From Betaproteobacteria bacterium (GTDB lineage Bacteria > Pseudomonadota > Gammaproteobacteria > Burkholderiales > Casimicrobiaceae): 64,000 nt of DNA. The DNA lies in assembly GCA_013298695.1 (NCBI GenBank), contig JAAFIS010000012.1, positions 1 through 64,000 of the forward strand. Direction: 5' to 3'. The translations under genes and the position numbers were made by a program. Below are positions 18,669 through 26,730 of this stretch, piece after piece (within the stretch, counting starts at the first letter, position 1; every line of letters starts with the position of its first letter). Under the pieces are notes generated by a model. The model was given only the letters and a program-made list of their open reading frames with translations. It was not told the DNA's origin and did not search any database.

Positions 18669-18720
18669 GTATAGCGAAGACATAGTAAAACAGCGCTATA
18701 GCCCAATTGAATTGGACTAA
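18669..18720. repeat. Degenerate REP-like sequence
   Basis: The AT-rich 260-bp gap before the aminotransferase contains GTATAGCG followed 20 bases later by CGCTATA and then the palindrome CCCAATTGAATTGGA (18702-18716). It resembles a decayed member of the REP family seen elsewhere in the window. No gene is visible in this gap. Confidence 0.45.
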
Positions 18721-18873
18721 TTGTTAAAAAGTTGTTATCAAACGCGATATGCAGATCCGTCAGGCGGCGACGTTTTTTCAGCAGCGGCGTTAACGAACCC
18801 GATTGAGCGATTCGTAAACGTGGCTCGCTAACATCAAGCTCGTCATTCTTACCCCTTGAGCCCGCCCAACGCC

Positions 18874-20079
18874 ATGACTCCATCACTGTCCAAACGTGCC
18901 CAATCGCTCGGCACAGAAAACGCCTTCGTCGTCCTTGCGGAAGTCAACAAACTAATTGCTGAGGGCTACGACATCACGAGCTTCTGTATCGGTCAGCCCG
19001 ATTTCCCAGCGCCGATGCATGTGCAAGAAGCGGGGCACGAGGCGATTCGTTTGGGCAAACATGGCTACACCCCCAGCGCGGGCATCATGGAGCTTCGCCA
19101 AGCCGCTGCGCAATACATGGGCGATATGCGCGGGATTGAAATCGAGCCGGAAGACGTCGTCGTTGGCTCCGGCGCGAAGCCGTTCATCGCGTACACAATC
19201 CTCTCGACCACCGATTACGGCGCGGGCGATGAAGTGATTTATCCGGTGCCCGGTTTTCCGATTTACGAATCGCAGATCACGATCAATGGCGCGGTGCCTG
19301 TGCCGCTCTATTTGCGTGAAGCGCGCAACTTTGCCTTCGATCCGAATGAGCTTGAAGCGAAGATCACGCCGAAGACGAAGCTCCTCATTTTGAATTCGCC
19401 GCAGAACCCAACCGGCGGCATTCTTAACAAACAAAACCTTGAAGACATCGCTGCGATCCTTCGCAAGCATCCGCAGATTTGGGTGTTCTGCGATGAAATT
19501 TATTCACGGCTCACGTTCGAAGGCAGCTTCTCATCGCTCGCGAGCCTCCCCGACATGCAAGAGCGCTGCATCATCAGCGACGGTGCATCGAAAACCTGGG
19601 CGATGACCGGCTGGCGCATCGGCTTCACCGCCAACAAAGCACTCGCCCCCGCGTTCACCAAATGGGTCACCAATACTGACAGTTGCGCAAGCCACATCTC
19701 GCAGTGGGCCGCCGTCGCCGCGGTGAGCGGCCCGCAACACGACGCCGAAATGATGCGCGCGAAATTTTTGGAGCGTCGCAACCTGATCGTGAAGCTCTTA
19801 AACGAAGTCCCCGGCATCAACTGCCAAGCCAGCGGCGGCGCGTTCTACGCGTGGCCGAACGTCACCGAACTCTGCAAGATGACGGGCTTGAACGACAGCG
19901 AAGATTTGCGCCGCAAATTGCTCTACGAAGCAGGCGTCGCCGTCCTCGCCGACATCCACTTCGGCCACCGCGTCCCCGGCGACGGACAACACATCCGCTT
20001 CAGCTACGCCACGCAGAATGAAAATATTGTGAAGGGCGTGGAGCGGATTGCGGGGTGGGTGGGGAAGAATAGGCGGTAA
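18874..20079 (+). CDS. Class I/II pyridoxal-phosphate aminotransferase
   Basis: A 401-residue fold-type I aminotransferase. It shows ITSFCIGQPDFPAPMHVQEA, GKHGYTPSAGIMELRQA, LNSPQNPTGG, the Asp/Tyr pair in FCDEIYSRL and the PLP lysine in SDGASKTWAMTGWRIGF. The C-terminal arginine region is intact (GDGQHIRFSYATQNENI). This is the aspartate/aromatic/alanine aminotransferase superfamily; the substrate cannot be read from sequence. ATG 18874 was chosen over a TTG at 18856, as homology begins MTPSLSKRAQSL. It stands alone; the sequence after it opens the accessory island. Confidence 0.9.
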   Translation: MTPSLSKRAQSLGTENAFVVLAEVNKLIAEGYDITSFCIGQPDFPAPMHVQEAGHEAIRLGKHGYTPSAGIMELRQAAAQYMGDMRGIEIEPEDVVVGSGAKPFIAYTILSTTDYGAGDEVIYPVPGFPIYESQITINGAVPVPLYLREARNFAFDPNELEAKITPKTKLLILNSPQNPTGGILNKQNLEDIAAILRKHPQIWVFCDEIYSRLTFEGSFSSLASLPDMQERCIISDGASKTWAMTGWRIGFTANKALAPAFTKWVTNTDSCASHISQWAAVAAVSGPQHDAEMMRAKFLERRNLIVKLLNEVPGINCQASGGAFYAWPNVTELCKMTGLNDSEDLRRKLLYEAGVAVLADIHFGHRVPGDGQHIRFSYATQNENIVKGVERIAGWVGKNRR

Positions 20080-20250
20080 GAGAAGAGCCGTGAGCTTGTC
20101 TGTTCGCTCATCACCGCGCTCGTCTGTTCAACGGTACGCATGTCCACTAGATCAGTCGATGAGCCCGTTGCAGTTGAGTTAAAGCAGGATTGCAGCAAAT
20201 CCTCTTTTGCACTTTTAAAAAGTTATAGTTGCGAGCGTTGTATAAAGCAC

Positions 20251-20257
20251 GTTAGGC
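20251..20257 (+). other. Integron core-site-like GTTAGGC before cassette 1
   Basis: GTTAGGC matches the GTTRRRY core and stands three bases before the first gene cassette, as expected for the 3' end of an attI or attC site. The preceding bases (TATAAAGCAC) do not form a convincing attC hairpin, so this may be an attI remnant or a degraded attC. No integrase gene is nearby. Confidence 0.6.
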
Positions 20258-20260
20258 GTC

Positions 20261-20758
20261 ATGGCACCGGACCTGTTCCTTCAAGCGATAGAAAAGAAGC
20301 TGGCTCCAGCGTCCGAGTCCGAGTTGCTAGCTTTTGAGCAGAAGTTGGGTTGCCGCCTGCCCGAGGACTACCGCGCATTTCTTGTCGCTTGCAACGGTGG
20401 TTATGTCGGCGGCGATCTATGGTTCACGGGCCCAACGCCAACGGGCGAGAAGGCCGACGCCGGTGTCCACCACGTCGGCGGCTTCCGACAGGAAGGTCAC
20501 TTCTCCTTGCTACGGGCGCAAAGCCGCTACGAGGGCCGAATTCCGGACGACCTTCTGTGGATCATGGATGACCCGTTCGGTAACGCCATCTGTATTGCAA
20601 TACGGGGCAAGTCCAACGGGCAGATATTCTTTTGGGATCACGAGAATGAGCCAGACGAAGAATGGGACGGTTCAGTTGAGGGCGCGGGAAACATACAAGT
20701 CCTGGCAAATACGTTTACCGAGTTCGTCGCAGGGTTGCACCGTGACGATGACGCCTAA
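20261..20758 (+). CDS. SMI1/KNR4 family protein (integron gene cassette)
   Basis: A 165-residue protein with the SMI1/KNR4 fold: LAPASESELLAFEQKLGCRLPEDYRAFLVACNGGYVGGDLWF at about 14-55, WIMDDPFGNAICIAIRGKSNGQIFFWDHE (about 100-128) and LANTFTEFVAGL at the end. Such proteins often act as immunity proteins against polymorphic toxins, but no toxin partner is next to it. The ATG lies three bases after a GTTAGGC core site and the TAA lies inside the following attC (GCCTAAC), which is classical cassette geometry. Expression would depend on an upstream promoter. The immunity role is only a family-level inference. Confidence 0.85.
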   Translation: MAPDLFLQAIEKKLAPASESELLAFEQKLGCRLPEDYRAFLVACNGGYVGGDLWFTGPTPTGEKADAGVHHVGGFRQEGHFSLLRAQSRYEGRIPDDLLWIMDDPFGNAICIAIRGKSNGQIFFWDHENEPDEEWDGSVEGAGNIQVLANTFTEFVAGLHRDDDA

Positions 20759-20878
20759 CCCTTCGCTCGAGCGGACCTCCACCGGGTTGGCACTTGGGCC
20801 GCGAGGCTTCTCAGGTTATCGTCCGCCTCGCGGCCAAAGCGCCAACCCGGTGGTGTCCGCTCAGCTCAAACGTTAGGC
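20753..20878 (+). other. attC recombination site (complete)
   Basis: A 126-bp site is bounded by GCCTAAC (20753-20759) and GTTAGGC (20872-20878), exact inverted copies. Inside, AGCGGAC-C-TCCACCGGGTTGGC pairs with GCCAACCCGGTGG-TGTCCGCT, leaving an unpaired base as in typical attC extrahelical bases, and GGCCGCGAGGC pairs with GCCTCGCGGCC around a 17-base variable loop. This is the standard folded structure used by integron integrases. Confidence 0.93.
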
Positions 20879-20883
20879 GTCAA

Positions 20884-21461
20884 ATGGAAGCGGATGACTT
20901 TGGCGACGTACCTGAAGACGAGATTCGTGATGCTCACGCCGTTGCGCGGCGCGCACTCGCACTGTTTTCTGTCGTTTCAATAGCGCTCGGTGCTGATCGA
21001 GAGAGATTGCTTGTTTGGCTAAAGGCTGAAGACCTCTGGGCAGAGCTATCGCCCGCCGAATTGGAGTTCGTGGCTTCAGCGTCGTCCTCGGAGAGGCAAG
21101 TAATTAACGCCTCGTGGCGGAGCGAGGCTCTGCTGCTTTTACTTTGGGCTCTCATCTGGTGCCGGTTATCCCATCAGCTTCGGATGCTTGCGATCCGGCA
21201 TCCTTCCAATCGTTCATGCCTCCATATGCGGACGTGTCGGCAAAGCATTTCATTGCATCGGCTCGCAGGAGGCCGGATGACGTACTGTGGGACATGGCAG
21301 ATGAAATTCTGTATCTTCACTGGCAGGCTCGCGACGCATCAATCAACGGTCGCGCGTGCCCCGATGTGCACATCGGCATTATTCAAGAGCGCCACCATGG
21401 GATCAATTGGGTTATCGGCTACTGTGCGTTGCCGTGGGACGAGGTGACGACTGATACCTAA
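20884..21461 (+). pseudogene. Frameshifted DUF4272 gene cassette
   Basis: The first part (20884 to about 21155) encodes the N-terminal half of a DUF4272 protein: AVARRALALFSVVSIALGA, WLKAEDLWAELSPAELEFV, INASWRSEALLLLLWAL. The homology then continues one frame back, from about 21155 to the TAA at 21459-21461: LVPVIPSASDACDPASF, DEILYLHWQARDASINGRACPDVHIG, QERHHGINWVIGY, LPWDEVTTDT. A one-base deletion near 21150-21165 explains this. A sequencing error would restore a ~192-residue protein. The gene starts five bases after the GTTAGGC core, and its stop lies in an ACCTAAC half-site, so it is the second cassette. DUF4272 has no established function. Confidence 0.85.
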
Positions 21462-21462
21462 C
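21456..21462 (+). other. Left half of a second attC site, truncated
   Basis: ACCTAAC fits the RYYYAAC consensus and contains the stop codon of cassette 2, in the same position as in cassette 1. Sixteen bases later a REP sequence begins and no matching GTTRRRY follows, so the rest of this attC is lost. Confidence 0.6.
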
Positions 21463-21478
21463 TGGTCCTCTGAAGCCC

Positions 21479-21556
21479 GTAGGCTGGGTTGAGGCACGAA
21501 ACCCGGCATCTGCTGCTGCCAAGGCTCCGCAATGCTGGGTTTACCAACCAGCCTAC
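21479..21556. repeat. REP pair upstream of the RAYT gene
   Basis: GTAG (21479-21482) is followed by an imperfect hairpin, GCTGGGTT-GAGGCACG-AAACCCGGC. A second, inverted copy (ATGCTGGGTTTACCAACCAGCCTAC, 21532-21556) ends in CTAC. A GTAG foot plus hairpin is the hallmark of REPs recognised by REP-associated tyrosine transposases. Confidence 0.85.
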
Positions 21557-21637
21557 ACCTCCTGAACGAGCCTACCTCCAGCAACCCGGCTTAACCTTTT
21601 CGACTCAACTCCGACGGCGCTGCAATATCATCGCGCG

Positions 21638-22168
21638 ATGCGAACGTACAAACGACTTCGTCTTGACGGCGGTTGTTATTTCTTCACGGTCAATCTCGCG
21701 GTTCGTCGAGGCAACGATTTATTGATTCGTGAAATTGATGCGCTCAGGGAGGCGTTTCGTGAAACGCTTTCGGATCATCCTTTTGAGCTGGATGCGATTG
21801 TTGTACTCCCTGAATATCTGCACACCGTTTGGCAGCTACCTCCAGGCGATAGCGATTTCTCAACACGATGGCGACTGATCAAATCGCGGTTCTCGCGACG
21901 TGTTGCACGCACGGAATCCGTCTCACCGAGTCGCGAGCGCAAGGGAGAGCGCGGCATTTGGCAACGGCGATATTGGGAACACTTGATTCGCGATGATGAC
22001 GATTACGCGAAGCATATTGATTACACCCACTACAACCCAGTAAAACACGGGCATTGCGCGAGACCGTCGGATTGGCCGCATTCGTCGTTTGCACAATGGG
22101 TTGAGAAAGGTGTTTATTCTCTCGATTGGGCGGCGAGCGTTGATGTGCAGAATGCATTGATCGAGTGA
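21638..22168 (+). CDS. REP-associated tyrosine transposase (RAYT)
   Basis: A 176-residue Y1-type transposase of the RAYT (TnpA-REP, IS200/IS605-related) group. It shows YFFTVNLAVR near the start, ELDAIVVLPEYLHTVWQLPPGDSDFSTRWRLIKSRFSR with an LPEYLHTVW segment where the HUH pair usually reads PNHxH/DHLH-like, WQRRYWEHLIRDDDDYAKHIDYTHYNPVKHG with the catalytic Tyr in HYNPVKHG, and WPHSSF. The first histidine of the usual pair appears replaced (EYLH), so activity needs checking. It is flanked by matching REPs in inverted orientation and sits where an attC should be. Confidence 0.92.
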   Translation: MRTYKRLRLDGGCYFFTVNLAVRRGNDLLIREIDALREAFRETLSDHPFELDAIVVLPEYLHTVWQLPPGDSDFSTRWRLIKSRFSRRVARTESVSPSRERKGERGIWQRRYWEHLIRDDDDYAKHIDYTHYNPVKHGHCARPSDWPHSSFAQWVEKGVYSLDWAASVDVQNALIE

Positions 22169-22173
22169 CGTGT

Positions 22174-22205
22174 GATGCTGGGTTTCGTGCCTCAACCCAG
22201 CCTAC
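22174..22205. repeat. REP downstream of the RAYT gene (inverted)
   Basis: GATGCTGGGTTTCGTGCC through CCTAC is the reverse complement of the REP at 21479-21510 with a single mismatch. Together the two bound the RAYT gene like terminal inverted repeats. Confidence 0.88.
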
Positions 22206-22247
22206 GAAGATTCAACTCCGTGTCGAAGTTTGAGCTAAATTCAGCCT

Positions 22248-23324
22248 ATGCAATCCACTCAAACTCCTACTCGCCAAACCGAGCCCCTCCCGCCCGAAAT
22301 CGCTTTCGATGTTTTGCCTCGTGATTTATCGTCGTACCGTGAAGGCAACACCGGCATCCCATATTCGTTCTTCTTCGATAGCGGCGTGCCGGGGCCGCGA
22401 GTGGCGATCAATGCGCTGACGCATGGCAATGAGTTTTGCGGGATGGTGGCGGTGTGTGCGTTGCTTGATGCGGGAGTGCGACCTGAGTGCGGCAGTTTGA
22501 GCTTGAGTTTCGCGAACGTTGCGGCGTACGAAAGCTTCGATATCAGTGCGCCGTTTGATAGCCGCCAGTTGGTTCACAACTTGAATCGTATTTGGTCCGA
22601 CGCGGAGTTGGCGAGCGATGTGAAAAGCCCCGAGCTTGATCGTGCGCGCGAGATGCGATCGCTCTTCGATAACGCGCATGCGCTGCTCGATATTCATTCG
22701 ACGACGCAACCGGTGCCGCCGTTTTTCGTTTACTCAGCAGGCGCGGGTAGTCGCGCGAGCATGGCTTTGGCCGATGGCGTCGGTTTTCCTGCGGTGCAAC
22801 TCGTGATGCCCGGCGGGATGCAAACCGGTACGCCGTTGATTGAATACGGGCCATTCAGTCCCACACGCACGCGGGGTGTCCATTCACCACAGACCTTCGC
22901 GCCAGGCGCGGGCGGCGCGGTGGTCGTGGAATGCGGTCAACATTTTTCAAAGCGCGCAGGCGCCGTGGCGACGCAAGTGTCGCTCGCGTTCTTGCGACAT
23001 ATGGGGGTGTTGAGCGCTGAAAGCACGGCTGAATTGAGCGTGCGTTTAACCGGCGACGACGCTTTCGCGGAAGCGCCCGTACCACCGCAGCGCTTCGAAC
23101 TCATCAGCACACACGTGATCCGAACACCCAACCTGCGTTGGGTTCGACCGTTGCAGGGCATGGAAGTCTTCGCGCGCGATGAAATCATCGGCTATGACGG
23201 CGATTTTGAAGTTCTCTCGCCGTGCGACGATTGCACGATCTTCATGCCGCTCGCCGCGTATCGTGCTGCAGTGCCGGGGCGCGAGGGCGCATATCTCACG
23301 AGGAAGCTAGAAGTTGCTGATTAG
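22248..23324 (+). CDS. Succinylglutamate desuccinylase/aspartoacylase-family protein
   Basis: A 358-residue zinc hydrolase-like protein of the AstE/AspA (M14) group. The metal site is recognisable as THGNEFCG (His..Glu) at about 60-67 and LDIHST at about 147-152 for the second His. HNLNRIW precedes it, carrying the substrate-binding Asn-Arg of the family, and VVVECGQH holds a candidate catalytic Glu. The C-terminal third (about 255-358) is the beta-rich domain common in these enzymes. Whether it cleaves an N-acyl amino acid is not known. It begins 43 bp after the RAYT-REP. Confidence 0.82.
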   Translation: MQSTQTPTRQTEPLPPEIAFDVLPRDLSSYREGNTGIPYSFFFDSGVPGPRVAINALTHGNEFCGMVAVCALLDAGVRPECGSLSLSFANVAAYESFDISAPFDSRQLVHNLNRIWSDAELASDVKSPELDRAREMRSLFDNAHALLDIHSTTQPVPPFFVYSAGAGSRASMALADGVGFPAVQLVMPGGMQTGTPLIEYGPFSPTRTRGVHSPQTFAPGAGGAVVVECGQHFSKRAGAVATQVSLAFLRHMGVLSAESTAELSVRLTGDDAFAEAPVPPQRFELISTHVIRTPNLRWVRPLQGMEVFARDEIIGYDGDFEVLSPCDDCTIFMPLAAYRAAVPGREGAYLTRKLEVAD

Positions 23325-23410
23325 CGCCGGACGCCTCACTCGGGGAAATCATCTGGTGAAACAGTGAAGTGGCAGATATAAAGCTACGATGTGTTTTTTG
23401 GTGAATTGCT

Positions 23411-24043
23411 ATGTTCCGCCTTCTGTTTCTATCCCTTTTCCTTGCCGTTTCAACTGCTGCCATGGCCATTGAAGAGCCCAAACATCGCGTCATCGAAACG
23501 ATCGGCAAGATCGAGTTGCGCGATTACGAGCCGGCCTTGCTCGCCGAAGTTGAGGTGGGTGGTGAACGAAGCTCCGCCGCAAACCAAGCCTTTCGCATCC
23601 TTGCGGGCTACATCTTCGGCGGCAATCAGGGTCAAACCAAAATTGCGATGACCGCCCCCGTGACCCAAGTGCCGGAGGCTTCAGCAAGTGTTGGCGAGAA
23701 AATCGCGATGACTGCACCGGTTACGCAAGAAGCGGTTGCCGTGAGCGGTGAAGCGCTTTGGCGCGTCGCGTTCATGATGCCTAGCAAATACACGCTGGAA
23801 ACGCTACCGAAGCCCAACGATGCGCGAATCAAGTTTCGCGTCAGCGAGCCCGTGAAGCGCGTGGCGATTGTGTTCGATGGCTTTTCAACGCAATCAAACC
23901 TCAGCGAGCATCGCACGCAGCTCGAATCTTTTGTGAAACAGCGCGGACTCAAAACGAAAGGCGAATACACGATGGCGTTTTACAACGACCCATTTACATT
24001 GCCATGGAATCGCCGCAACGAGTGGTGGGTGGCGATTGAGTGA
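23411..24043 (+). CDS. SOUL heme-binding family protein, exported
   Basis: A 210-residue protein with a signal peptide (MFRLLFLSLFLAVSTAAMA, about 1-19). The SOUL domain follows, with HRVIETIGKIELRDYEPALLAEVEV at its start and a repeated KIAMTAPVTQ segment (about 77-86 and 99-108), FMMPSKYTLETLPKPND and the C-terminal YNDPFTLPWNRRNEWWVAIE. SOUL/HBP proteins bind tetrapyrroles in eukaryotes; heme binding by bacterial members is unproven. It is a single gene, convergent with the LRR gene that follows. Confidence 0.9.
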   Translation: MFRLLFLSLFLAVSTAAMAIEEPKHRVIETIGKIELRDYEPALLAEVEVGGERSSAANQAFRILAGYIFGGNQGQTKIAMTAPVTQVPEASASVGEKIAMTAPVTQEAVAVSGEALWRVAFMMPSKYTLETLPKPNDARIKFRVSEPVKRVAIVFDGFSTQSNLSEHRTQLESFVKQRGLKTKGEYTMAFYNDPFTLPWNRRNEWWVAIE

Positions 24044-24178
24044 ACATGCGTGCGTCGCTCTATTGACGCAGATTGATCAACTCGCATCAGCTAAGCGACG
24101 CAGAACGAAAACACTGTGGTGAGTTTCAAGAGAATTGCAACGCGGGCGAAGAAGAATTGGCGCTGAGATTCACGTGCT

Positions 24179-26083
24179 TTAACTACTAATGCAGCAAATC
24201 ACTCTAGAAAAATCCGCAGCCGCCAGATCGTTTTGGTGGACGCAAAATGTCATTGCGCCTGCGTCGCCGATGTTGATGTCGCCAACGCTATCTAGCGTTA
24301 ACAAGGCAATCCACTCGTGAGCACGCCCGCCACCCGCGTCGGCCGCCTGATTGCGTGGGTCGTTCTCATGCGCAACAAAACCGTTTAGCAGATGCGAGCG
24401 TTGGTTCGGACGAAGGCCCTTTCGTATCAGCTTGTCTTCGAGGTCAGTGAGCGCTGTGTCGAACGCAACAAATTCTCGATGGCCCTCACGAGTGAAGTTC
24501 GGACCCTCCCACACAAGATGTGGCAAGGTATCGCCAATGGCTAGCCGCGGCGATGGAATAGATACTCCGACTGAAAACGCGAGCAATGATTCAGTGGTGA
24601 CACTCGGTTCAACGTCTTCAGCGTACGCGTCTCGATCACTGTTGACCCATTTAGTTTTTGCATCGTAGACGTATTCACGCAGTGATGAGGCGGTTGCGTC
24701 GACATGGAGCACCGAACAGCGCTCGCCCGTTTGCTCATCACTCAAAAAAAAGTAAAGCATCCCGGTCCGCGGCAACCACGCTTGCAGCGACGCGATTTCG
24801 GAGAGATTGATCTGCGCCATGAAGGTAAGCAGTCTGCGATTGCGATCACAGGGATGCGCGAGATCCTGTGGCAGATGCGGCGCACCACCCACTTTACTTG
24901 CGCCAAGAGAAACTCTCTTCATTTTTCCATCGGGCACCGCGTAGATTGCTCGCCTGCTGTAGCTCATGAAAATATCAATCAACGCAGCATTTGTGCTTAA
25001 GCTTTGTACGAGCGCTTTTGTTTGTGCGAAGCGCTCGAAGTCTGATGCGAGATCAAGATCAGATGGGCGATTCGCTGCTGGGTACGCACTCTTGTACGTC
25101 GTGTCTTTGTAGAGCGCGCGATAGCGCCACTCGATTTCAACCGTCGGAATATTGGTGAGCGAGCTCGGCAGTGACTCAAACCGGTTATAGCGGGCGTCGA
25201 GCCGTTTCAGCACCGGTAGATCACCGATGCAGGCGGGAAGCGATTGCAACTGGTTTCCAGAGATGTCGAGCGAGGAGAGTTTGCGCAATTCGCACATCTC
25301 CTCGGGCAGTCGCGTAATCTGGTTACCGGTGAGCCAAAGCGTTTCGAGCGAGCGCAGGTTTTTGATCTCACTTGAGAGCTCGCCGACGGTGAAGCGTGCC
25401 CATTGCAGCGATAACGTGTGTAAGTGCGTTAACGCGAAAATTTCAACCGGCAGCGGAACTCGTTTGTTACCAAAGTTTCCTGTGAACCACAAGCATTCGA
25501 GATTTTTGAATTGAAATACCTCAACTGGAAAACTGTCGGTGGCTTCGTTGCGATCAATGTGTAGCCAGTACACATCGAGCGGTGATTGTTTGAGCGCTTC
25601 GCGGAGTGAAAATTTTTTGCGAGGCGGAATGAGCGCTTTCGCAACAAATGGAATCTGCACATCAATTGCGATGGACTCAGTGACGTCGGCGATCTCGTAC
25701 TCGTTTGCAAGAATGCCGCGAATCCGCAGCATACCTTCGTCGGCGAGCACCTGACCAAAGAAAGTTGGGCGAAATCGATCACCGTAAACGTCAAGTTGAT
25801 GAAGGTACTTCGCCTCATCAACATGCGGAAACGTAACCGACGTGCCATAGACTGCATCCGGAATCCCGAGATCGCCATGCAGCGAAATACTGAGCCCGCT
25901 CTCAAGATATAGCCCTGGGACAGGTGTGTAATCGTCGCCGTAATTGCCAACGAGTTCGCGAGTGAGTTCGAAAGGTTCGCTAGAAATGCGAATGCGAATG
26001 CGGCCGCACACCACGCGTACGTCTGTTCGAGCGGACACGCCAACGTCGATTTCATTGATACGAAAGTGTGAATGTACAACCAT
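24179..26083 (-). CDS. Leucine-rich-repeat protein with C-terminal DUF1963
   Basis: A 634-residue protein with three parts. Residues 1-~165 are an unrecognised N-terminal region, and ~170-315 hold at least five leucine-rich repeats of the bacterial type (LRSLETLWLTGNQITRLPEEM, LRKLSSLDISGNQLQSLPACI). Residues ~375-634 are a DUF1963 (YwqG-like) domain with KVGGAPHLPQD, LTFMAQINLSEI, GMLYFFLSD, HLVWEGPNF and the C-terminal HEWIALLTLDSVGDINIGDAGAMTFCVHQNDLAAADFSRV. No signal peptide or membrane segment is seen. LRR plus DUF1963 is an uncommon combination suggesting a protein-binding role. The function is unknown. Confidence 0.87.
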   Translation of the reverse strand: MVVHSHFRINEIDVGVSARTDVRVVCGRIRIRISSEPFELTRELVGNYGDDYTPVPGLYLESGLSISLHGDLGIPDAVYGTSVTFPHVDEAKYLHQLDVYGDRFRPTFFGQVLADEGMLRIRGILANEYEIADVTESIAIDVQIPFVAKALIPPRKKFSLREALKQSPLDVYWLHIDRNEATDSFPVEVFQFKNLECLWFTGNFGNKRVPLPVEIFALTHLHTLSLQWARFTVGELSSEIKNLRSLETLWLTGNQITRLPEEMCELRKLSSLDISGNQLQSLPACIGDLPVLKRLDARYNRFESLPSSLTNIPTVEIEWRYRALYKDTTYKSAYPAANRPSDLDLASDFERFAQTKALVQSLSTNAALIDIFMSYSRRAIYAVPDGKMKRVSLGASKVGGAPHLPQDLAHPCDRNRRLLTFMAQINLSEIASLQAWLPRTGMLYFFLSDEQTGERCSVLHVDATASSLREYVYDAKTKWVNSDRDAYAEDVEPSVTTESLLAFSVGVSIPSPRLAIGDTLPHLVWEGPNFTREGHREFVAFDTALTDLEDKLIRKGLRPNQRSHLLNGFVAHENDPRNQAADAGGGRAHEWIALLTLDSVGDINIGDAGAMTFCVHQNDLAAADFSRVICCISS

Positions 26084-26176
26084 GTGGTTAGCTTAAACGG
26101 TTTTGTTTGGTGAGCAATGCGCTACGCAGCGACGCCAGACAAAGCATGCTTTGACCGCCACGTTAACACTGCATTT

Positions 26177-26603
26177 ACGCGTGGCGAGTGTACGGTTGTG
26201 ATTGTGCGCGCGTGCGTGCGCTACGTGATGCGCGAGGCATCGATTTACAAGCTGCGATTAACGCCGATATGCGTGCGCAACGAAGCGCGTATCCACGCAA
26301 ATGGGCGGCAACCGTCAACACGACCGATGCGAACACTGATCACCGTCGCTTACCGAACATGCGCGCGTATTTCGCGAGGAAGGGCTATTCGTTGCCGATC
26401 AAAAGCGGCACGTCATACGACCGGCTGGCGACATCGTGGCATGGCATCTGAGGCGCGAGCAGACGCACATCGGTAGAGTCTCCGACAAACAATCGATCGC
26501 TGGAACGCCGCTCATCATTCATAACATCGCACGCGGCACGCGCGAAGAGAACATGTTGACGGACTACGAGATCATCGGTCACTATCGATTACCAAACAAC
26601 TAA
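26177..26603 (+). pseudogene. DUF1287 (YijF-like) pseudogene with two frameshifts
   Basis: Three consecutive frames together spell a DUF1287 protein. The first gives RGECTVVIVRA; from about 26210 the next gives LRDARGIDLQAAINADMRA, AYPRKWAA, DHRRLPNMRAYFARKGYSLPI; from about 26425 the third gives AGDIVAWHLRREQTHIGRVSD, GTPLIIHNIARGTREENML and EIIGHYRLPNN, then TAA at 26601. Each step is one base back, i.e. two separate one-base losses. The N-terminal third, with signal peptide, is not recognisable. The long overlapping frames here (from 26117 and 26188) are fragments, not genes. Confidence 0.85.
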
Positions 26604-26730
26604 CGCTTCGATACGGCGAAACCCGCACTGCGAATGATGGTCCTTGGCTGATATTCTCGAAAGCGCCGAGTACAAAAACGGAATTGATTGCTTCCGTCGC
26701 GCGAAATCGTCTACGAAAGAGGAGGGTGTC

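Noticed and set aside
20126-20257. Full attC site upstream of cassette 1
   Set aside because: GTTCAAC at 20126 fits RYYYAAC, but the intervening sequence does not fold like an attC and the R boxes do not pair; only the GTTAGGC core is reported.
20334-20876. 180-residue frame overlapping the SMI1/KNR4 cassette
   Set aside because: It runs through the attC and in a different frame from the recognised SMI1/KNR4 protein.
26117-26476. 119-residue frame as an independent gene
   Set aside because: Only a short part matches anything (GECTVVIVRA), as the first fragment of the DUF1287 pseudogene.
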